From assembly GCF_040807025.1 (NCBI RefSeq), contig NC_090946.1, forward strand, positions 4,754,001 to 4,818,000: 64,000 bases of DNA, in the 5' to 3' direction. The position numbers were made by a program, and so were the translations under genes. Below, piece after piece: positions 23,901-35,900 of this stretch (position 1 is its first letter; every line of letters begins with the position of its first letter). This DNA comes from Struthio camelus. Its lineage: Eukaryota; Chordata; Aves; Struthioniformes; Struthionidae. A model generated the notes under the pieces. The model searched no databases and was not told the origin of the DNA. It saw only the letters and a program-made list of their open reading frames with translations.

Positions 23901-26900
23901 CTGCAATGCAATTACATGAGAAGAGTTGACATCGACTCATTTAATCTCTTACTGTACAGCTTTCGCTGTTCATGTCCGTATGGCTCGCTAGAAGCCACCA
24001 CAACAGCTACCCAAGGATATGAAGGGTAGGGGAAGGGAAAAGGGGAAGAGCATGGAAGAGAATTAACCTTTGCTCAAGAAGAAAACGTGAAGTGGCTGTT
24101 GCTTTTTATCCCACTCTGACCTATAGGAAGTAGCACACAAGTTTATATTTCTGTCCTGCTAGATTCCCTATGTTGTATAGTATGAAAGATTACTCAAATT
24201 AATCAATCCTGTTTTTACCACCTTGGCCTTGTTTCAGTTAATTAGCCCCAAAGGCTTACCCATCAGACCATTGTTTAGATGGACACACCAGTGACTGGGT
24301 ACGGCAGGGTCAAACACTCCATTTCCAGTCAACAGTATCACAGCAGTTAGACGAATGCTTGCAAGAGTGGGATGCTCTGCACTGATATTTTCCATTTACA
24401 AGTCAAATTCCTGTTACAGGAGAATATACACAACCTCCTACAACATTTCAGAGCAATCCACACTTGCCTGAGTCACTGATAAAGCCACTTGCCCTAAGAG
24501 AAAGCATTTGCCCAGCTGAGTTGTAATCCAGCTTTTTGCCTTGAGGTCATCCGTGCTGGCAGGTATCTCAAACATTTCAACAACAGCCGGAAGAGCACAA
24601 AACTAAGGTCAGGTGCAGAACGAGCCAGACCACCCAAAGAGGGTATAAACTAAGGTGCTCTGAGCTCCAAGCCAGTACATATGCTGAAGTGATAGCAAGA
24701 ACAGCCTGCTAAAGCCTTCAGAGAAGCTTCGGCCCTTTATATTTCCTACCGCTCTGGCTAGACAGCAGCAACAACTGCTGTCCGGGTACCTGCTCACCAG
24801 GTAGACACTGCAACTAGCGGTGCACGGGTGTTACACTTGCAGCCAAAGGCTCCTCCGGCAGCCTTGGCTTGCAGCAGCTACGTTCCTTCAGCAAACCAAA
24901 ACCCCAGTCTTCTCCCCAGCCTGGACCAAAGCAATGCAGCTGAAGGGTCAAATCTAGGGATTTTCCCACCAAGATAGCATCAAGATATGGGCCTCTCAGT
25001 GTGGAATATTTTTAGAGCTAAAGCCACTTTTTGTGCACAGGATTTATGCATTAGTCATTAATAGTCTTCTTCAGGAGGCTCTTTCCACCCTCACTTGAAC
25101 GCGTGCCAGACAGCACCACCACTGAGGACACAAGGCTCTCACTGGGTAAGGCAAGACCCTCTCTTTACTCAGCTTAAGTTCAAAATCACTTTTCCACATC
25201 AACCAGGCAAGCACCAAGGGATGTGCTCGCCAATCCAACAGCCGGTCTTCCTATCCTAACATGTAACGGATTAAGCAGGCTGTTTGAATGAGACCCTATA
25301 GCTCATCCTAGCTTCAGATCTGAGGTTCCTCTGAAAGCAGCACACCTACAGCGGTGATCCTGGAAGAGTTTGGGCCAAAATTTCAGTGAGCTTTCAGACA
25401 AGCTCTGGAAACAACTGCTAAAAAAAGCTGCTGTCATTTTTGCAGCCACTCAGACCCCAAACAACGGATGAGACAGTTCTTACAGATACATCTTTCCAAC
25501 ATCAACTGTCCTGTCTGCACTCCAGGCTAGAAAAGCTGGTTGCACCGTGGCAAGTCAAGTAGCTTGGCCCTTGGTCAGAGATAAACGTGTTGAGTGCTGA
25601 GCTGTTGAGCCCTTCACAAACACCAGGTAAGAGCAACAACAGGATATCAGCAGCTTCATGTTATCAACTGCACTGGCCCTTAAAGGATTAATAAACCAGA
25701 GTAAGAAAAACAAACAAACAAACAAAAAAACCCCCAAAACTCCACCCTGTTTTAGCTGGCTAGCTGTTTCCAACCAGGTGTATCAAGCCAGGTTGACAGC
25801 CCTTTTACAGGCATCTATGGGTACGGCTGAGGTTTTGTGGCCTTCTAATTTTGCAGCCTACACTGGTAAATCCTTCTGAGAAGCTGACCAAAGACAAAAG
25901 CTGTCTTCGAAAGTAGTCAGTAGAGCTAGCTCAACTGGCCCACAACTCCTAAATCACTTAGAGCTGCTTCCAAGCTTCTGAACCCCTTTAGCTCCTTGTC
26001 AGACTTCCATGTAAAGAGTTCAGGCTGCCTTCTGGGAACATCTGGCCAAGGAAGACCTTATCCACAACGGCCATCATGGTAATATTCCTGTCAACAGCTA
26101 TTCCAGAGGATGGGGTTGTTAGAAGGGAAATGAGCTGTCTGAATCCAAAGCTTAGGTTGTTTTTAGAGATTTCAAAGAGGGAGTAAAATTCAGCTTAAAA
26201 AATAGTTTAGAAAATAGTTTGTTTCTAGAAATCCAAACAGTGGTGTCCTGGGCTAGGAGCAGGAAGATAAAGGAAAGAGCAGTGGGACTTAATAAATCCT
26301 CCTGAAACGACTACAAAGTCAACAACAAGCATCCAGTAAAGCTGAAGATATTCAAGGGGTCATTCTGCATTTTAACAATTGTCCATTCAACCCCCATTTT
26401 CATTCTGCCACAGACACCTATCTTTCCAAGGATGGCAGTTGTGAATATGGATGGCCTGATAATTTTTCCTCGCCAAGATTTAATTCAGTCACAAGAGTTT
26501 AACTGTAGATGCTTCAGTTACTACACTGAGTAATGCTGTTGCCAAAGTATCCAAATCTGTACACACATAAACCAGCATCTAGTAGTAACACAACCAGCAG
26601 GCATTTTAGCTAGCTAAGGCACATGTGTTTCATAAGGGATGGATGTGCAGGATAACTTCTAGCCTTGCTCAATTCTTACTTCACTGTTGAGTTAGCTCCA
26701 GCGTTATGGGTCTTCCAATGGTGTCCAAACACTGTGGTACCAAGGTCATGCACATATAAACATTTATAAGCCCCTTAAAGCACTTATAAAACACAGAGCA
26801 AGGAGATATTTAATAGAACCTGAGTGCAAGAAGCACTCTTGGATTACAGCACCAAACTGCATAATCCAGCCAACTCCACGTAGACCAAAACCTGAAGGTC

Positions 26901-29900
26901 ATGTAGGGTTCTGCTGGATGATGGCTAGTAATGGAAAGAGTGACCAAAGCTGGAGACAGACAGGTCTGGGGAACAGCAGCAAGTTAAGAGCACCACCTAC
27001 CTGCAGTACTCTGCAAAGGTCAGCACGTAGCACTTCTCCTCTATGCAGGCAACACTGTTCTCATCCTGATGCCGGGATGCAAAGATCTCATTCTGAAAGA
27101 TAACACAGAAGAAGGTCACCCAGGTAGCCAGGAGCCTCTTGGCAGGCACCGCCAGCTCTGCCCCTTCTCCCATCATCTCAGGGGGAGGCTACCAAAGCAT
27201 GCTCGCAGCAGATGCTCTTTAGAGCTGGTTTCGCATAACCCAAACACCTTCCAGGTACGGCTTGCGACCTGTTTATTTACTGCCTGCAGCACAATTTTGC
27301 CCAGCAATGCAGAGCCAAAGCCTTCGGAGCTCTCCCGTTATTGAACGCCCCCTACAACAACCTTTGTGGGGCCAGGTGTCACAAGTAGCACTAGCATTTC
27401 AAAAGCACTTCAACAACAGGGCCACTGCCAGCTACACCACTCTGCCTCCTTTTTCCTTCTGGGGGTGACAGACAGCTTGTGGCTTCCTGAGAAGCACCCG
27501 AGATGAGTTTTTTTGAATACTGTGCTAGAAAAATAAAAGCAGCATTTTGAAAACACTATTCCGATACTTAGGAATAACAATGGGGCAGACAAGAGGGGAA
27601 GGCTGAGTACATCAGGACAGGTCCTGCAGAGGCCTGGGAAACTAAGTAAGAGAAAATCCCCAGCAAGAGGTGCTTTAGCTCTAACATATCCTAAAATCTG
27701 ACTTTGAAAATAGATAGACTCCCTGCGCAACAAGCCTTCAGACTGCATCCAGAAAACTCAGTGAGCAATACTCCTGCAGGCAGGAGGTGGGAGCTCTCTC
27801 CACCCACACATTCCTCCAAGCTCCTAGGGACATTCTTCATTCATTTTCTCTTCCTTGTGCTGCTAACCCTTCCAATTCATTTGTACAGCTAAGCAATAGA
27901 AATGGAGTTTGAATAGCATTTTGCTATCTTTACTGCCAGCCTCTGACACACTATCAGAGTCTAACTCATTTCTGTATCAAAGATACAGGAACCCCTTCTT
28001 TTCCAAATCTTTCCTCATCCCAATTCAATTTTAAAAAAAGGGTATTTTAGTAAGGAAAGTGGCAACAGCCTTTTCTCCCAGGGTAATTTAGGAAACTTGG
28101 CTCTGCTGCAGGCAGGATGGTTAGATATGGAGCAACCCAGATGGAGCCAATTTAAAGAATTTCAGGCCTGGCTACAGCAGCCAAGAAGATCTCTGCAAAT
28201 AAAGATGCTCTGCACAAGTCCGAAAACATTACCTGCAGGCTTTGCTTCTACTCACAGCCCCAAGGAAGCAGGCAAGAAGACTCAGAAAGCAGGGTCACAA
28301 TTTGGGGACAGGCTTAATCACAGAAACCGAAAATACCACGCCTTGATTCTGTGCCTTAGAGGTTTTGGTCTACTCCTTAAATCAAGATTATCTGAGTCAT
28401 CTTTGGCAAGCCCATCCCAGCTACTCAGTCTTTCATTTGAAGTCTTGTGTAATTAAGCAGGTGTGCAAAAAACTGGCTTGATTCCTTCCAGCCAGACCTC
28501 TAGCTCTCTCGACTGTATCCAGTTGTATTTTATTGTAATGTGTCATTTATGGACCTAGAAAACTACATAAGGTACTGCATTTTGCTTTAGAAGCTAATCT
28601 GTCCCCTGCAAGTCAGACAGGCACCATTCACCATTTCCTAGTCCTGCTCTTCCTCTCCACAACACACGCTTTTTTTTTTTTTTTTTTAATTAATAAAAGG
28701 CACCAATGACTTTTGGTGGATTGAAAACAGCAGTAAATTCTCTACTTCTTGTTTAAAAACAGCTTGTTTTGTCACCCAACACAAGCCTAGGCAAAGCAGA
28801 GCAAGGCGTGAAGGCAAAATGATTCACACAGTTGTCTTTTAAAAAGTGAACTCTATTATACTAGCACAACATCCTCAGTCAGCTTTTAATTCTCATCACA
28901 AATCTCTATGTCGGGAGAAGGATGCATCCACATTTCTGTGCCAAACACATACATTTCTGCAGTTTAAATAGCAGATTCGGAGATTTTTATGATAAAAAAA
29001 AGGCAGTACGAGACATATCTACTCCAACATCCCACATGATATAGACTGCAGAATTTCAGCCAGGAGTTTTTGCATCAAGCTCAGCATTTCTGGATGAATT
29101 GGGATACTTTTTTTTGGAAAAGCATCTGCTCTGGCTTCAATATAAACGCATTCTCCCTTGCTCCTAAGGCAGAAGTCAAAACAACTTTGCACTTGATGCT
29201 CATGATTCTCTCAGAGGGAGAAAGGTAAAAAACTAAGACTCAACACAAAGGCAGCCATGTGAAAGACAGAGCAACTTCTGTTGTAGCCCAGAGCCGTTGT
29301 CACGTGCAGAAAACTTGAGGGAAGCCCGTATGCAGGACATCACCATCCGACACATGGGGCAACAGCTTCACAGTAGCCAAGAGACAGCTCCACTTTACTC
29401 CAACCAGATCTTCAGCTCCCTGAGTTTGAAAGGCCATGCAGGAACATAGGGGGATAGTCATACTAATCCCCTCTTCTCGCAAGAAAAACACATATTTAGG
29501 AATTGGGCCACAAGCTCCTTCACCTCAGGTTTAGCATTTGGACTGCTCACCTGGTGCATACTGGGATTGCGGCCTCCCTGAGTGTGCTCCGGTCTGTAAT
29601 ACCACAGGAGGCTCATCATCAGCTCCCCTGCAAGAAGATTTGTTGAAATATGTCAAGACTTTGTTTTCCCCTTAGCGTTTTCCCACTAGCATTCAGCTTC
29701 CTCCTTCTGCTTCAGCCCTTTCATTTCCATAGCTCTCACGTAAATGCAGCTGTGCCGTGACAATATTTGATGCTGAACTAGGTTTCGTCAAGCTACTATT
29801 CCATTATACCTTCGACCCCTCCTACACGTGTCATGTCCTCCCAAAGAGGTCAGTTCTGAACAAAATCAAACATTGCCATATGAAAAAGTATCCATTCCAG

Positions 29901-32900
29901 CTCGCAGCTGGAAAAGACACTCATCCAAAGATCAGTACCTGCAGCATTAACTCACAGACCAATGCCAGAACTGCTGTCACTGGCTGATGTGACTGAGATT
30001 GGCCTCATCACACAATGATCACTTTTTCCTATGCAAAGCGAGAGCGGTACTCAGTAACATTCAACACTGTTTCTCTTGTTCGGGCGTGAGATGCTAGTCA
30101 GGCCCAAGACTTTTAATACCAACCCACACTACTTCAGCCACCACCTCTACTCAAGTCCCATCAAGAACCTTTGCAGATAAGCCAGGGTGCCTCACCACCT
30201 CCCAGCCCTGACGTTGGGTAGAGCATGTGAGTAAACAGCAGCTCCTGAGATACCTGCTGCCGTGAAATAATAATAATAATAAAATAATAATAATTAAAAG
30301 AGATCACTGCTAAGACGTGCAATGGGCAGACATAATGTGCTTTCACGACCAGGAAGGTTTTGATTACCAGTCCCTGGCTAGCAATTAAAGAGTATTTCAG
30401 TTCTTGGAACAATTTGAAGGTAAAGCCACAGAGCTAATCTTCCCCTTTATCACCCAATCTGGTAGCAGTGAAGTACCCTAACATGCTTGCAGCTCTGCCG
30501 AGATACATCACTTCCCCATTTCCAGCTTGCTCTCATCTGTCAAGCACAGAGGCAAAAAATACTCTTTTGGCATAGTACCTGTTTTGGGGTCTTCCCACAA
30601 TGCTGATATCTTCGCAACATACGGCATAGATTTCTTCCGGGGTCCTGATTTCAAGAGGACTGTATCTCGTACCCGGATAATTTCCCCATCTCTCTCCACA
30701 GCCTGATAGCTCTTGCGAACAGCTGGCTCAGGCTCATTCTACAGTATTGGGACGGGGGGGAAAAGTTAGTTTATTGTTTGCTAGCCCAATCCAAGTCTCC
30801 TTTTCTCCTGCTTATTAAAATTGAGAGAATTAAAAGCTCGACTAAGCTACTAAAGCTAGGTGCTTCCACCCTAAGAGATCTCTGAGAGAAGTCATACAGC
30901 ATAAGACCACTCACGGCAACTCTGTTCCCAGTGGGTCAGTTTGTAAAAGCAAAGGTCAGGCCAAACTGTTTACCTATGAAAGCCCTACCTATAAAAAAAA
31001 AGTAAAGGAAGTTCACCTGGGTATAGCAACCAAATGCCTGCAGGTCACACACAGCCATCATTTTCAAAAAAAGCAAGAGAAAACTGTTTCTCCCACGTAG
31101 TGCTGGCAGGAAAGATCAGCTCAGCAACTTGAGAGCAGCTCTCCCAAAAGCACATACTTCTGAAATTAATACCCTTATTTCAAATTAAACCAAAAGCAAT
31201 CATTCCTTCTGTTTTGCATGCAGAAAGCGTGCCTTCAGAAAAAAAATCACAATTTCATCAGCCTGCCTGTAGGTGTGCATCTCCTCCATATTCAAAGGCA
31301 CTAAAGACTATGCATATTTTGAAGCTATAGGCTTATTTGATAAGAAAGCAAATAAAGCATGCAATATTCACATGGACAGGGCAGGTAGTGCCAGTGTGGC
31401 TGTGGAGTAAAACCTTCTGTAACAGGGCTGTTAACATTTCCTTTGCACCCACTAACATTACAAAAGAGAGAGAACATCTGTGAAAATCACTTTTTGGACT
31501 GCAAGTTTTTTGGGGGAGGGGAGGAGGGAGAGGTCTTGATTTTTGGTCTGAAAACTGATTTCAAAGCACCTGAGCAGGATGGGCTTAACCTCCTGCCAGA
31601 TTGCCCCTGATCCGCTCTTAGGGCTGTGTAAGCACCAAATGTTTTCCTAGGTGATGATCCCTGCAGCTTGAGGTTAAACCAGTGTGCCAAGCAGCCTCCA
31701 GCTCAGGGCTGCCGGTCTCTGAAAGGTGCGGGCAGTGCAGATCAGTCCCCTTGGGCCATGGCTCACTGCCCATATTTACTGAACATGTCTCAATACTTTG
31801 TTGTCTCCCACCTTTCCAGACAGAGATGGGTGCTAGAGGACAACCAGTTGGGAACCACTGTACTCAGACATTTGGGCTCTCCTTGGGAGAAAACTGCTGG
31901 GCTACCGAAACCATCAGTGAGAAGAATAAGCTTTCAAGAGCTACCTTTAGAAAACTGCTCCTCTAGCAAGGCTAAAACTTCACTCATTTTCTCAAACAGG
32001 CCTGCCCTAACCCAGAGGGAAGCAGCTGGAGGACGAACTCTCCCTAGGACGGACTCATACACGCAGCAGCAGGTGCCACCCTTATAAATGCCAAAGCCAG
32101 AAGCATTCATTATTGGGGCATTTCACCTGACGTTAGGACAGGAGTAGCAGGTTTTCCTTCCTTTCAAACTGCTCGTCATGCTGGGCAAGGTAATACCAGA
32201 GCAGGAGAGAACAAACAAGGCCAGCAGCTCGGTCTTCAAGCCCAATCAAAAAGCGCTATTTACTGACCCGATTAGCACTTCGTCCAAGAGGTTCTAGATG
32301 GCATTTAGTGACCATCTCTACCTTGAAGAGAGCCTAAATGATGCAGGTCTTACTACTATTCAGTACAGAGAAGTCTTCCTGACCTGAAATTCTCCCAAAC
32401 CTCCACAGTCTTAGTCCCCTGAGGACGCTCATTTGGCTAAGGCCATACGCAGAAAAATAACAGTTTACAGACACCTACCACAACGTAGACGGCCTTCTCA
32501 CAGGCTGTGCCGACAGGTATCCAGCCATTGGTAGCCCTCCGCCTGCTAATGCGCTGCTGCTTTGGATGGGAATGGCCTCCTGCTGCTTTACTATCGGAGG
32601 CGTGGAGACAGCCCGTAGTATTTCGGAGACCAGATTTGGAGCCGCTGGGGGGCTTTGAGCTCTGCGGACATTCTCGGGCCATGGTCTGGGGGTCAGAGTT
32701 GGGGGTCTGCAGATGAGGAACAGGTTCTGCAGCTGGTGGCACACTGGGTACAGGACATCCTGAGAGTGGGTGGGCAGGTGACGCAGGGTGCCCTGCCACA
32801 GGGATTGTGAGGTTCAGCTGGTCCAGAGACTTGCAGCCTTCTAACAGAAAGGAAGAAGAGAGGCATGTATCTTGTTTGAAATACAAAAAGACAAAGCGAT

Positions 32901-35900
32901 CAAGACCGTCCTCTGCTTTCACCTGGAATTCTCTTTATTGCATTACAGCAGTAAACAACCTTCACATCACCATTTGACGCTGATTTTGCACTGTCATTGG
33001 ATTCTAAAAGCAAAGATATTTTAAGCTTACGATGCTCCAATATGTTGCTACTGATGACACTGCACTACAACAAACCCATCTGAAATCCCCCAAAGTAATG
33101 CCAGCCACACATAAGGCTGGCCAGTGTCCAAAGTGGTTCCAGCCTGTCAATATGTATAAAAGCAAAGAAAGGCTTATGAAAATGACGGGAAGGATTAAAC
33201 TGCACTAGTGGAAGTGGACAGATTCTTTGAAAAAGCCAAAATCTAGTAATCAGGGAAAACTGCAAAGATCCCCTGAATAACTCCAGAGAGGTAAAAGGAC
33301 AGAGGACAAAAGATCGTAAGATGCTACATGCTGCTGCCTTCAGCAAAACTCCAACTCCAAAGCAGACCAGTTAACCACAACAAGTTAGCAAGTCATCTGC
33401 CTCCCAAGGCACCCCAGGACACCTCCTTTCCCTCCAGCAGTCACAAAGCCAAGTGCTCAAGCCAGGGCAACACGCCCAAGGAAAGAACGAGTCGGATCTG
33501 AATAACCCCGCGTCAGCAGGAAGCAAGCTCCCGGCTTAGGGAACAGACCAACGTAGCACGCCCCTCTTGCCTAAACCTGAACGCCTGCCTTTCGGGGTGG
33601 CCAAAAGGGCAGCTTCCAGAGGGATGCCTGTAGACAGTGGCATGACACGTTAACCTGATCCCTTCGTTTGTACCAAGCGGATGCCACCATTTGCATATGA
33701 GCACCCTGAATGCACTTAATGAGACGGATGCAATGCAAGGCATTCGATACATCAAGCTGGAACCGCTCACATCGATGCTCTCCCCTACTCGGAGGGTTGC
33801 TTCCAACCAGCGTAATCCTTTTGCTTCACTGCAATAACCCGCTCTGGGGAAGGATCAGGTTTCAGAGACAGACACGTGTACAAAACCAACTCCGGAGCAC
33901 AAACCCCGGTTAACATTCTCGAAGCCCTCCTCATACACTTCAGTTTGCAAAACAACAAAAAAAAAAACTTAAAAGTTAGTCCAACATTGCCGGCTTTTGA
34001 ATGAGAGCTGCTCAGAGGAAGGAAGTGAGATCCAATGAAGCATTTATACCTTCAGCCAACTTTAACCCAGAATGCGCCACATCCAAAAACATGCTAGAAA
34101 ATGAAATTTGCTTGCCACGTACAAGTCTACACCGAGAAAGAACCGAGCAGTGGGGTGACGTGCAGCTGCTACGCGTACCCCTGAGACTACTACTGCCACT
34201 GCTGGTGCCCTGAGAAACGCCTCCGTTCACAGGGAGGACTGAACTCCGACAAATTCTCCATCTGCACCACCAGAATCCTTCTGGCTGCGTGAAGTCAGAA
34301 GTGTTAGCATGCAAAATTTCGAGAGCAGAGTAGACCGACATGACCTCAGGGCACTACACAGAAAACTGTCAGACGAGAAGACATTGCTGAACTAGCTGTC
34401 TTGCAAGTGCTCTTCAGTTTTAAAGAGCATTAAAGCCACTAAGAAACACTGTCTAGCCCCTACCGCAGGAAGCAGCACCATGACAGCAGAGACATGCAGG
34501 GAAAACGGAAATTATACTTCAATCAAATGCTCCTGGGTTTCAGGGCCTTCCTCGAATAGAAGATGAGGAAGCCTCGCTCAAAGCAAGCACTCGGCCAAAG
34601 CTTCACCTGCCTACCTGAAAATGTATTTTAAATGGTAAGCTATGCCTCCTGTTGACTCATTCATGGGCACACAGTTACCTGAATACTGACTTTTACAATC
34701 CCGTTTCAATAGCTGAAGTAGCAGCCCTGTCTATAGGCTACCCCACTTGCAAATCATGGCACTGTCTAGCTTGAAGGCTTTTATACAAAGTCCTGGTGTC
34801 TAATAACCTCAGCCCGAGAATGCAGTTTTAACTATTTCAGAAGGTATTTTTCAATAGCAAAGGCAAAGCTCTAAGGTGAATCACACTGGAGGACAAAGTC
34901 TAAAAAAAAAGAGGCAGGGGACAGAGGAGAGCCAGGCAAATAGCTACACCACAGTAACCTGCCTTCGTTTCAAAGTCTCATTTTCAGACATTGCCTAATA
35001 GCAATGATGGGATCACTATTAGCAATGTACCCAGCACATGCATCACTGCAAAGAAGTTCAAGCATCTGCCCAAACGGTAGCCCCACAAGCTGAAACACCA
35101 GACAACCCCGTCTGTAGATCTGTAAAAACCTCCAAGGCCACATCGCCCATACAACTTACGCTGGTGAGAGTTTAATAACCAAGGTGACAGCAGCCTCCCC
35201 ACACTGCTCTGTGAGGATGCTCCAGTCCCGAGAACGAGCTTCGAGCAACAGAGGGGTCGCTCGGCCCAATGTGTTTTAGACCCTCCGCTCTGCAGTAGGA
35301 CGGCGGGGCAGCGAAAAGCTTTGCAGAGCATCTACGAACTAAAAATTACTCTTTTTACACAGATCAAAGCTAAGTGGTTAGCTTCAACGTGACAAGTCAC
35401 GAGTCACCCTCCCACTGCCCAAATCCTTTCACTGATTCTAGGCTTTCCACACCAATCAGACCTCTCAGTGGGAAAAACCTTCAGGGCTAAAAATGGGGGC
35501 AGGGGAGGAGAAACGTGGATTCTTTCTGAGCTGCAGAGTTCAGATCCCAAGCTCAGATTAACCACGTACGCAGGGAGTTTGCCTCCTGGCAGCAAGATGC
35601 CTTCATTAGCGACGGCTCTAACCTAACCCTCTTCACCCAGGAACGCCAAACACGATTTGCTGGCACTTTGCACCTTACCTGCTGCAAAAGGCATTTTGTA
35701 GGGGTAGCTGTTTCGTCCTGTGTGCACACTGCTAATCCTGCCCTCTGGCACATGCACGACTCCACAGACACTGTAACTGTTAATAGCCGTTCCTTCTCCA
35801 CAACAGTATGGAGAACTACACCAGTGAAGCGGCTGGAAATGAGCACCTGACGGCAAGGAACCAGGAGATACCAAGAGCCCCTCACAGGCAGCAGATTGAG

